Below, in pieces: positions 49,834 to 57,515 of a stretch of 64,000 nucleotides of DNA. Each line of letters begins with the position of its first letter. The stretch's first letter is position 1. Below the pieces are notes generated by a model that searched no databases, was not told where the DNA came from, and saw only the letters and a list, made by a program, of their open reading frames with translations. Position numbers and translations under genes: made by a program. The DNA comes from JACPYF01 sp947085845 (GTDB taxonomy: Bacteria > Patescibacteriota > Saccharimonadia > Saccharimonadales > Saccharimonadaceae), in NCBI GenBank assembly GCA_947085845.1, contig CAMTXO010000002.1, forward strand, positions 510,048 to 574,047, given 5' to 3'.

Positions 49834-50340
49834 CTATTTACTCCTTACAGTAATACTTAAATTTCTACCAGCCATACTTGGTTGTTGTTCAGTTACAACT
49901 TCGTCACCTAGTAATTCTTGCACTCTCTTGATCATCTCAAATCCGAGTTCTTTATGCGCCATCTCTCGTCCTTTAAAGACGACAGTGAGTCTGACTTTGT
50001 GGCCTTCTTCTAGAAACTTACGTACTTTACGGAGCTTTATGTCGAGATCATTTGCGCCAATCTTGAGACCTATCCGGATCTGTTTCATCTCGCTAGACTT
50101 ACTCTTGGCTCGAGCTTTTTGTTGCTCTTTTGTCTTCTGGTACTGGTATTTACCCCAGTCGATAATTTTTACAACTGGTGGAGTAGCGCTAGGGGAGATC
50201 TCTACGAGATCTAGTCCAGCTTCGCTGGCGGCTTCAAGGGCCTCTTGACGAGACAATATACCTATCTGTTCGCCCTTCTCTCCTATAACCCGTAACTCTG
50301 AGGCTCTAATGCTCTCATTGATACGTACCGACTTATTGAT
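49834..50340 (-). CDS. infC: Translation initiation factor IF-3 with predicted AUC start codon
   Basis: Prevents subunit joining and checks start-codon choice. The frame from the first standard start (TTG, 50256) lacks the N-terminal domain, but in-frame codons upstream encode it: INESIRASELRVI then GEKGEQIGILSRQEA. Reading back, the frame has no ATG, GTG or TTG before an in-frame stop just upstream of a Shine-Dalgarno site. ATC at 50340-50338, 9 nt after AAGGAG (50355-50350), is the best start, giving 168 residues. E. coli infC uses AUU, which lets IF-3 repress its own translation. The C-terminal domain ends SMAGRNLSITVRSK. Confidence 0.93.
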   Translation of the reverse strand: MNKSVRINESIRASELRVIGEKGEQIGILSRQEALEAASEAGLDLVEISPSATPPVVKIIDWGKYQYQKTKEQQKARAKSKSSEMKQIRIGLKIGANDLDIKLRKVRKFLEEGHKVRLTVVFKGREMAHKELGFEMIKRVQELLGDEVVTEQQPSMAGRNLSITVRSK

Positions 50341-50421
50341 GTCGCAAAACTCCTTTTAACATTTATTATTAGTTTCTAGCTTTGTATTCTAACAGATTAC
50401 ATATCGAGGCGCAACACCTAA

Positions 50422-51933
50422 CTACAAAGTTTTTGAGACCGGTCGGTACTGCAATGCTTCAGAGATGTGCGAAGTGGTTATATCTGACGCTTGTTCGAGA
50501 TCAGCAATAGTACGGGCTATTTTTATTATTTTGAAGTAGGATCGAGTCGTTAACCCTATTTTTTTAGTAGCTTGAGAAAGAAGCTCTTTGACTTCATCAT
50601 TTAGTTCTATATTTTTCTTTATCTGCTGGCTAGAGAGTGTAGCATTGCTTGAAGTTGAATTTTTGTATCTAACTTGCTGGCTTTCTCTTGCTTTTTGTAT
50701 CTGGGCTCGTACGCTATCAGCTTCATTTGTTTGCGATTTTCTAAGTAACTCTTCGTGAGGAACTCTACCAACATGTACTACCATGTCAATACGATCAAGG
50801 AGTGGCCCTGATATTTTTCTCTGATATTGCAGGATTTGCGATGAACTACACTGACATTCACGTAAGCTATCACCCAGGTATCCGCACGGACAGGGGTTCT
50901 GAGTAGCTACAAGCATGAAGTTTGCTGGAAACATAACCCGACTGTCTGCTCGAGATATTCGGATTTCTTTATCTTCTAGTGGCTGTCTTAGGACTTCTAG
51001 GCTTGCACGGGGGTATTCGGGTAGCTCGTCGAGGAATAAAACCCCTAGATGCGCAAGGCTAATTTCTCCCGGTATTGGATTTCGTCCACCTCCTGTCAAT
51101 GATATGTGGCTTGCGGTATGGTGAGGTGCGCGAAAGGGTCTATCTTGTAAATATTCAGTAGATCCGTTATCGGACAAACTATGAAGCTTCGTCACTTCTA
51201 TCTGTTCCTTTAATGAAAGGGGAGGAAGAAGGTCCACAAGTGCCTTGGCTAGCATTGTCTTGCCGGTACCGGGCGGACCCGTGAAAAGTACATTATGATG
51301 ACCTGCCGCAGCAATTGTAAGTGCGCGTTTCGCAACTTTTTGGCCATGAATATCATCAATAGTTGATTGAGATTTTCGTTTTGTTACATTTTTTATTTTA
51401 TGTGGAGTAGTGGGTACTATCTTTTCACCCTTGAGGTGTAAATAAAGCTCGCTAAGGGACTTTATGCCAATAACATCTATTCCATCCACTAAAGCTGCTT
51501 GCTCTGCGTTCTGGGAGGGCACAAATATATATTGAGCCCCGATATTTTTAGCTGTTTCAGCAAGATGTATCACTCCTTTTATAGGACGTAGATTACCGTC
51601 TAGGGAGAGTTCTCCTGCAAATAGGGCATTATTTATTTCAGTATCTCTGATCTGACCGCTAACAGTTAGTATTGCCACCGCTATGGGTAGGTCGAATTGA
51701 GCACCATCTTTCGGGAGGTTTGCGGGTGCAAGGTTGATAGTGACTTTGGATGTGGGAAAATCTAAATGTGAATTTTTAATTGCACTTCTCACTCTTTCTT
51801 TCGCTTCGTCTATCGCCTTGTTGGCCAGACCGACAATCTGTAACGTCGGTAATCCTCTGCTAGAATCACACTCAACTTCTATAATTTGACCATCAAATCC
51901 AATATTTGTTGCTGAAAGAATTGTCGCCACCAT
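50422..51933 (-). CDS. comM: ComM/YifB family Mg-chelatase-like AAA+ ATPase
   Basis: In naturally competent bacteria ComM is a helicase that extends branch migration during transformation. An N-terminal Lon-protease-like domain (1-170) is followed by a Mg-chelatase-type AAA+ core with Walker A GPPGTGKTM, Walker B LFLDELPEY and a cysteine-containing CPCGYLG / CQCSSSQ zinc-like insertion, and a C-terminal helical domain. I prefer ATG 51933 (MVATILSATN, 503 residues) because a TTTACT -10 ends 9 nt upstream of it; the ATG at 51939 is only 3 nt from that element. Type IV pili nearby could take up DNA. Confidence 0.92.
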   Translation of the reverse strand: MVATILSATNIGFDGQIIEVECDSSRGLPTLQIVGLANKAIDEAKERVRSAIKNSHLDFPTSKVTINLAPANLPKDGAQFDLPIAVAILTVSGQIRDTEINNALFAGELSLDGNLRPIKGVIHLAETAKNIGAQYIFVPSQNAEQAALVDGIDVIGIKSLSELYLHLKGEKIVPTTPHKIKNVTKRKSQSTIDDIHGQKVAKRALTIAAAGHHNVLFTGPPGTGKTMLAKALVDLLPPLSLKEQIEVTKLHSLSDNGSTEYLQDRPFRAPHHTASHISLTGGGRNPIPGEISLAHLGVLFLDELPEYPRASLEVLRQPLEDKEIRISRADSRVMFPANFMLVATQNPCPCGYLGDSLRECQCSSSQILQYQRKISGPLLDRIDMVVHVGRVPHEELLRKSQTNEADSVRAQIQKARESQQVRYKNSTSSNATLSSQQIKKNIELNDEVKELLSQATKKIGLTTRSYFKIIKIARTIADLEQASDITTSHISEALQYRPVSKTL

Positions 51934-51978
51934 AATCATTCTAGTAAACCACTTATGGTATTAATCGACAAGTTATGG

Positions 51979-51984
51979 TAAAAT
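51979..51984 (+). promoter_or_regulatory. -10 element of ssrA
   Basis: TAAAAT preceded by TGG (extended -10), 12 nt before the mature tmRNA 5' end; the precursor would carry about 6 extra nt removed by RNase P. Confidence 0.5.
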
Positions 51985-51996
51985 ATGTATATACGT

Positions 51997-52402
51997 GGGG
52001 CTGACCATAGCTTTCGACGATTGGACATTAACAGATTACTCAGCAAGTCGCATTACACCGTAAGTGTTATTTTAATTGCAAACTTTGTTGCAAAAGCAAA
52101 GTCAGTTGTTGCTACGTTCGCTAACGCGTTTCGTGCACCTGTCTTTGCGCCAGCTTTAGTTTAATCACTATAGCCGTTTTCTAGTATAGGCAACATACTG
52201 CTAGCAAAGCGTCATACTTATGTTGCTGGTTTTGTTTTGTGCAATGGCAAAACAAAATGAGATTTTACCAACGTAACTTTTTCTTGTATTTTTGTTATTT
52301 CTTTAGCAGGTCAAGGTTATAAAACATTTGGAAATCACTATGCTTGTAGACGAGTAGTCAGTTACCAGTCGGACCCGGGCGCAATTCCCGGCAGCTCCAC
52401 CA
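51997..52402 (+). ncRNA. ssrA: tmRNA
   Basis: Rescues stalled ribosomes and tags the product. The tRNA-like ends pair GGGGCTG (51997-52003) with CAGCTCC (52392-52398), followed by ACCA. The T arm GACCCGGGCGCAATTCCCGG lies before the 3' end. The tag frame starts at the resume codon GCA 52078 and runs 28 codons to TAA 52162-52164: ANFVAKAKSVVATFANAFRA, then PVFAPALV. It is long and ends in PALV instead of the usual ALAA or ALVA. 406 nt, with pseudoknot-rich sequence after the tag. Confidence 0.95.
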
Positions 52403-52423
52403 GAATTTATTCAATATCAATAA

Positions 52424-52457
52424 AAAACAACCGCCTGCGAGTAGCGGTTGTTTTAAG
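52424..52457 (+). terminator. Intrinsic terminator of ssrA
   Basis: 11-bp stem AAAACAACCGC/GCGGTTGTTTT with a 9-nt loop and T-run. Confidence 0.88.
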
Positions 52458-53173
52458 TTTTGAGACCTTTTTGTTTTTGAACCCCTGAGTAAGTTTTTTA
52501 TTCAAGAGTTACCCCTATAATATCGCGTCAAAACGCTCATGTCAACACTATTTTTCACGAAATTTTCCTTGTGGAAAACTAACAAATTTATCCAAACAGG
52601 ATTGTGACGGATGAAAAACTGCACAGTAATTGCGAGCTCGCACCTAATGGCAATCAAAAATACATTTTGTATTTGCTATTTTTATAATTTAAAAAATGTA
52701 TACGTCTATTTTAAATTTAGTTAAATAATTTAATCAAAATATCGGCATAATGTTTGTTTAAAATACTACGCAGCCAAGCTCTAAGTAGACTAGAGCTTAT
52801 AGCAAATTATTTTTTTTGATTAACAATTAGGTTCGGTAGCTTTTTTATTGCATATCCTAATATGTTGCCTTAATTTATCTCATTTGAGTTAGTACCTAGC
52901 TGAGTATCTGTTTAGTCTATGTGAAGCACAAAGCAGTAGGGCATGATTTAAAATAATTCTCAATACGAGATAAGCACGCTTCATAAAAGCCGCACCAATA
53001 TATTCAGCAGCTATTATAAGATCGCATAAAACAAGCAGAAAGTAGCTGAATATCTTGCAGTACTGTATCTAACAGTTATTTATAACAACATTATTATTGA
53101 TGTAATATTATATTAAGTAAGGTGTAAAATAAATAAAGTAGTATTTATTACAATAATAATATACTAAAAATGG
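52458..53173 (+). other. Gene-free AT-rich region
   Basis: 716 nt with no convincing coding frame on either strand. AT-rich throughout, with A/T runs at 52680-52740 and 53080-53160. Two DnaA-box-like 9-mers lie close together (TTATCCAAA 52588-52596, and TGTGGAAAA 52570-52578), each one mismatch from consensus. The 12-mer AGCTCGCACCTA (52635-52646) recurs near 53240 inside the transcribed region downstream. No tRNA, repeat array or insertion sequence. Confidence 0.7.
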
Positions 53174-53202
53174 TTGACGCTTATGATTATTTGTGCTAAA
53201 AA
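53174..53202 (+). promoter_or_regulatory. Promoter in the gene-free region
   Basis: TTGACG (53174-53179), 17-nt spacer, TAAAAA (53197-53202) preceded by TGC. Predicted start near 53209, with no coding frame after it for 310 nt. Confidence 0.65.
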
Positions 53203-53208
53203 TGAATA

Positions 53209-53504
53209 CAAGCTTTAAATCACAAAACAAAAAATAAAAAGCTCGCACCTAGTTAGAACAGCTCCGCTGAGACAAATATTTGACGGACACATGACGACAG
53301 TATCTTCCTAAGATAGTGGCGTCAAAGCTCCGCCAAAACAAAAAGTTGTATAAGCGTTGAGCATTACCAGCAAGTAATACTTGGATCTTCAAGTAGAACT
53401 GCTACCCTGTATGCTCCGATTTTTCGGAGCGGTCAGTCGCCCTCGGCGACGAGCGCCCAATAGTTTTTTATAAGCGGCGGATTCGTCGCCAGGGTTCTTT
53501 TTTT
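53209..53504 (+). ncRNA. Candidate structured noncoding RNA of unknown class
   Basis: Lies between the promoter at 53174 and a T-run at 53497-53503. Structures visible: a 15-bp hairpin with two mismatches (about 53291-53305 with 53309-53323, loop CCT); GCTCCG/CGGAGC (53413-53430); GTCGCC/GGCGAC (53436-53441 with 53445-53450); and GGCGG/TCGCC (53476-53480 with 53486-53490) before the T-run. GGCGACGA (53445-53452) can instead pair with TCGTCGCC (53483-53490), so the last hairpins are mutually exclusive. The motif AGCTCCGC occurs twice. No frame with a Shine-Dalgarno start. It matches no RNA family I know. Confidence 0.45.
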
Positions 53505-53505
53505 C

Positions 53506-53514
53506 TGATATCCT
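53506..53514 (+). promoter_or_regulatory. Extended -10 promoter of the gene at 53521
   Basis: TGATATCCT, then 6 nt to the ATG; predicted leaderless. Confidence 0.5.
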
Positions 53515-53520
53515 GAAGGT

Positions 53521-53931
53521 ATGTACAATTTTATATCAGAAAGGCTTTGGTATACGATATACCTAACACCTCTTGTGAGCCTTTTACTATTGTTTTATCT
53601 ATGGAACACTACTAATCCAGGTAGCGTAGGGCCATTGGGTATTTTATTTGTTTTTATACTTTTGTACTTGTTTTGGGCAAGTACTTTTTTTATTATTTTA
53701 CACCTAGGATTCTCGCTGTTTAGAAAGAGCAGTTTGTTTCGGATATTTATGACAAATCGTGAGAACAGACCATTTAATTGGAAATCAAGCTACTATATAG
53801 CCAGTATTATCGCCTTTGCTCCTGTACTTTTACTTGCTATGCAGTCAGTCAATCAGCTAACTATAGGAGATGTCCTGCTAGTTGTACTTTTTACTGGACT
53901 AGCTATTTTTTATATTGTGAGGCGTACTTAA
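53521..53931 (+). CDS. Hypothetical multipass membrane protein
   Basis: 136 residues with about four membrane segments (near 9-28, 37-66, 90-107 and 114-133). A basic cytoplasmic loop (LFRKSSLFRIFMTNRENR) separates the halves. No family recognised. It directly follows the structured RNA region and precedes the TraG-like cluster, but its own promoter suggests separate expression. Confidence 0.72.
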   Translation: MYNFISERLWYTIYLTPLVSLLLLFYLWNTTNPGSVGPLGILFVFILLYLFWASTFFIILHLGFSLFRKSSLFRIFMTNRENRPFNWKSSYYIASIIAFAPVLLLAMQSVNQLTIGDVLLVVLFTGLAIFYIVRRT

Positions 53932-53956
53932 TACTTGAGGTACTGGTTCGGTTTTA

Positions 53957-53965
53957 TGCTATAAT
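53957..53965 (+). promoter_or_regulatory. Extended -10 promoter of the TraG-like operon
   Basis: TGCTATAAT, 9 nt before the ATG at 53975. Confidence 0.7.
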
Positions 53966-53974
53966 TATGGCAAT

Positions 53975-54424
53975 ATGGAGCCCCAATCAAACAACTTAAA
54001 TCGTGAACCAAATCGGCTCGAAAAGCCGACGACTAGTCCTGAGGTGTCGGCTAGCCCTGAAAGTAGTCGCAAGCTAGAAAATGTTCCAATAGGAGCGCTA
54101 GAGCAGTTGGGGGATGGTGTTTCTCATGAACAGGCTGGCACTTTGAACGACACTCCGCAGATCGCAGCAGACGATGTTACCCTGGTAGCTGCACCTACTT
54201 CTGTGGTACCTCAGGATGATTCTGCGGCAGGCACAACAAGCCAAAGCCCTATTGCAGCAGCAGATGATGATGTTATTGAAAAAGAATGGGTGAACAAAGC
54301 TAAAAAGGTCATACATGAAACAAAGGGCGACCCGTATGCAAAAGAAAGAGAAGTGAGTAAATTACAAGCAGACTATATGCAAAAAAGATACGGTAAACAG
54401 GTTAAAATGCCAGATGAAAAGTAG
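53975..54424 (+). CDS. Hypothetical disordered protein upstream of the TraG-like ATPase
   Basis: 149 residues. The first ~105 are low-complexity (P, S, T, A, D and E), clearly disordered. The last ~45 are a charged helix (EKEWVNKAKKVIHETKGDPY and following), the part likely to be conserved and to bind a partner. No membrane segment. It lies 15 nt before the large ATPase, so the two are co-transcribed; it could be an adaptor of that motor (inference). Confidence 0.78.
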   Translation: MEPQSNNLNREPNRLEKPTTSPEVSASPESSRKLENVPIGALEQLGDGVSHEQAGTLNDTPQIAADDVTLVAAPTSVVPQDDSAAGTTSQSPIAAADDDVIEKEWVNKAKKVIHETKGDPYAKEREVSKLQADYMQKRYGKQVKMPDEK

Positions 54425-54439
54425 AGTGGTGGTAGAACA

Positions 54440-57187
54440 ATGGCAGAACTGCTTGTAAGTATTTTTGTAATCGGCTCGATAATCGCTGCAATAGCAGCGG
54501 GTGCCTATTTTTTGTATCGTCAGTCGATTCGTGAAGCTAAAAATTATGAGCGGGGCCTCAAGATGGTGCCCTTGCGTATACATCTTCCTCCATCCAGTAA
54601 CGATATAGACGTAGGTGGCCGTGATGCTAGAGATGTTACCCAGGAAACCATATCTCAGGCTCAGGTTATGTACAATATTATTTCTAGTACAGCTACAAAA
54701 GGATTCAAGAGCAAGCTTTTTGGACAACGGCATGTTTCTTTCGAAGTTACTGTAAAAAATGGCCTTGTTAATTACTATGTCGTTGTCCCTGTGATTCTTG
54801 TAGATGTTGTTCGGCAAGCTGTGGCTGCCGCATATCCTTCAGCCACCCTTGAGGAGGTGGAAGAGCAGAATATTTTTAGTCAAACCGGAAGAATCAGTGG
54901 AACAATAGGTGGCGAGTTAACTCTTAAAAATGATTTTTCATATCCGATCGCAACATTTGAGGAGTCAAAAAGGGATGCAATGATAGCGCTTCTAGGTGCT
55001 TTGTCTGGGGCCGGTAAGGATGACGGTGCAGCAATACAGATATTGTTACGCCCTGCGCCAGAGGGCTGGTCAAAAAAATCTACCAAATCAGCTCAAAAAA
55101 TACGCCATGGAAAAGGAGCCAATGCAACTACACCTACTATCGGTACAGGTATGTTAGAAATGCTTTGGAAGCCACCAGCTCCAGGTGAAAAAAGCGAAGG
55201 TGGTGATCATCAGGTTACCTCTCTTGAGCAATCGCATATAGACTCCATAGAAGAAAAAACACGCTACCCAGCTTACGAGACATTGATACGGGTTATAGCT
55301 TCATCAAATACTGCAACACAGTCACAGACACTTATGAAAAATATTGTTGCAGCCTTTTCGTTGTTTGATGCACCGAATAAAAATGGCTTTAAATTTAGCG
55401 TTACGAGTGATATTGAGGAATTTACAACAGCTTTTATATTTAGGTTTTTTCCTCAGAATATAAAAAACAACATCCTTAATAGTATCGAACTAGCAACTAT
55501 ATTTCATCTACCTGACCAAAATAGTATTCCTAGTTCTCAGGTCGAGCGTCAGGCAGCAAAACAGGTGGATGGCCCTAACTTTATTCCTGACCACGGACTT
55601 TTACTAGGCGTCAATGTATTTAGAGGTGCTAAGAAAGAGATTAGATTGAGCGAGAACGACCGTAGGCGGCATACGTATGTTATTGGACAGACTGGTACTG
55701 GTAAGTCTGTACTACTGGAAAATCTTGCCTTGCAGGATATGCTAGAGGGCCGTGGCTTTGCGTTTATTGATCCTCATGGAGATTCTGCAGAAACAATTTT
55801 GGGCATGGTGCCGAAACATAGAGTCGAAGATGTTATCTATTTTAATCCTGGTGACATGACAAACCCAGTCGGTCTAAATATGTTTGAGTTTGATCATCCT
55901 GACCAAAAAGATTTTCTGATTCAAGAAGCTATAAATATGCTTTATGGATTATATGACCCAGGACATACCGGTATCGTTGGCCCTAGGTTAGAACATATAT
56001 TTCGCTATTGTGCCTTACTACTAATGTCCGATCCGAATGGCGGCACCTTCATCGATATACCAAAACTATTAGTCGACAATGATTTTATGAAAAGCAAACT
56101 AAAATATGTCAAAGATCAGGATATTCTAGATTTTTGGACAAAAGAGTATCCAAACTCACAGCGTTCCAATGAATCAGGAGAGGTGACTAGCTGGGTAGTG
56201 AGTAAATTTGGTCCCTTTATGTCTAATACTATGATGCGCAATATTATGGGCCAGACCGAGAGTGGATTTAATTTACGTGAAATTATGGATGGTAAAAAAA
56301 TACTCATAGTTAACCTTAGCCAGGGAAAGATGGGTGAGCTTAACTCTAGACTTATCGGTATGATTTTTATTATGAAGTTTCAAGCAGCGGCTATGGGTCG
56401 TGCAGATATTCCTGAAGATCAACGTAACGATTTTTGTTTGTACGTGGATGAGTTTCAGAACTTTGCTACCGATAGCTTTGAATCAATTCTGTCACAAGCG
56501 CGTAAATATCGGCTTAACTTGATACTAGGGAATCAATTCATGACACAGCTTACTGACAAGGTTCGAGAAGCTATCATAGGTAACGTAGGTACTGTTATTA
56601 GTGGCAGGATTGGTGTGACAGATGCCGAGTTGATGGTTAAAAGGTTCCAACCAACATTTGATGCTGAGGATTTGATAAAATTACCTAACTATCAATCGAT
56701 CACTAACGTGATGATCAATAGTGTCCCGTCAGCACCCTTTAGTATGAACTTCTTACCTCCTCTTGGCGGTGCGCACCCAAATCCACAGCTTGCTGATGCG
56801 TTGAAAAAACTTTCTGGCGCTAAGCATGGTCGGCCTCGTGCAGAAGTGGAGCACGAGATCTTTACTAGACTTGGAACAGGAACAAAAGCCATAGCTCAAC
56901 CACAGACGCAAAGGATAGCTGGCGGCGGTGCACAGAAACCATCATCCAACAATTCTTTTCTGGACGAGTGGCTTGCAAAGCGTAAAGAGATATCCAAAAA
57001 TCCTACTAAAGGTGAACCACCGACTCAAACCAAACCGATTTCAAATCAGGCTAAGGAGCCACCTGCAACGAATTTGTCAGCAATCCCAACCAAGGATCAA
57101 CCAAAACACCCCAACAAGGCTGGTGCACTATCTATAAGTAGAGATGATGATACTTCGGACGAAGAGGTCCATATCTCTATACGCTAG
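54440..57187 (+). CDS. VirD4/TraG-like type IV secretion coupling ATPase
   Basis: 915 residues. One N-terminal membrane helix (~4-27), a long N-terminal domain of unknown fold, then a RecA-like motor with Walker A GQTGTGKS at 416-423, AFIDPHGDSAETI, and Walker B LYVDEFQNF around Asp670, followed by a glutamine sensor region (ILGNQFMTQL). The tail from ~795 is Q/P/T-rich. This is the TraG-D/HerA-like group that pumps DNA or protein in conjugation and secretion. No other secretion genes are nearby, so it may serve DNA or protein export by itself or with the pilus machine. Confidence 0.85.
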   Translation: MAELLVSIFVIGSIIAAIAAGAYFLYRQSIREAKNYERGLKMVPLRIHLPPSSNDIDVGGRDARDVTQETISQAQVMYNIISSTATKGFKSKLFGQRHVSFEVTVKNGLVNYYVVVPVILVDVVRQAVAAAYPSATLEEVEEQNIFSQTGRISGTIGGELTLKNDFSYPIATFEESKRDAMIALLGALSGAGKDDGAAIQILLRPAPEGWSKKSTKSAQKIRHGKGANATTPTIGTGMLEMLWKPPAPGEKSEGGDHQVTSLEQSHIDSIEEKTRYPAYETLIRVIASSNTATQSQTLMKNIVAAFSLFDAPNKNGFKFSVTSDIEEFTTAFIFRFFPQNIKNNILNSIELATIFHLPDQNSIPSSQVERQAAKQVDGPNFIPDHGLLLGVNVFRGAKKEIRLSENDRRRHTYVIGQTGTGKSVLLENLALQDMLEGRGFAFIDPHGDSAETILGMVPKHRVEDVIYFNPGDMTNPVGLNMFEFDHPDQKDFLIQEAINMLYGLYDPGHTGIVGPRLEHIFRYCALLLMSDPNGGTFIDIPKLLVDNDFMKSKLKYVKDQDILDFWTKEYPNSQRSNESGEVTSWVVSKFGPFMSNTMMRNIMGQTESGFNLREIMDGKKILIVNLSQGKMGELNSRLIGMIFIMKFQAAAMGRADIPEDQRNDFCLYVDEFQNFATDSFESILSQARKYRLNLILGNQFMTQLTDKVREAIIGNVGTVISGRIGVTDAELMVKRFQPTFDAEDLIKLPNYQSITNVMINSVPSAPFSMNFLPPLGGAHPNPQLADALKKLSGAKHGRPRAEVEHEIFTRLGTGTKAIAQPQTQRIAGGGAQKPSSNNSFLDEWLAKRKEISKNPTKGEPPTQTKPISNQAKEPPATNLSAIPTKDQPKHPNKAGALSISRDDDTSDEEVHISIR

Positions 57188-57188
57188 T

Positions 57189-57515
57189 TTATTTAACCTG
57201 TTTAATTAGTGTTTTTACGTATTCATAGACAACACCTACTATAAATCCAAGGGCAAAAACATACGCGAGCACGGTAAGTCCGGCTGTCTGGTATCCATAA
57301 AAATATGCTACGACAACAATAAATAGACCGATAGTTGTCACCGCTATAAAACCAAATTGCATTGGAATAATTCTAAAAAAAGTACGCTCCAGAGAAGCCA
57401 ATACTACTTCGACAATTTTTTGATGAATAAGCCTACTCGCAATTCTTTCGATCAAGTTCAAATGCACTCGATTTTGATGAATCACTTTGTGGTATGCAGT
57501 ATTATTTTTAGACAT
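57189..57515 (-). CDS. Hypothetical two-helix membrane protein
   Basis: 108 residues. A basic, helical N-terminal half with several His residues (AYHKVIHQNRVHLNLIERIA) precedes two membrane segments (~50-71 and ~77-99). Family unknown. Its ATG overlaps the end of the 405-residue gene by 8 nt, so the two are co-translated and probably act together in the membrane. Confidence 0.75.
   Translation of the reverse strand: MSKNNTAYHKVIHQNRVHLNLIERIASRLIHQKIVEVVLASLERTFFRIIPMQFGFIAVTTIGLFIVVVAYFYGYQTAGLTVLAYVFALGFIVGVVYEYVKTLIKQVK

Noticed and set aside
52458..53173. Chromosomal origin (oriC) in the long AT-rich gene-free region
   Set aside because: Only two imperfect DnaA-box-like 9-mers, no dnaA or dnaN nearby and no clear switch in gene orientation. 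A GC-skew plot would be needed.
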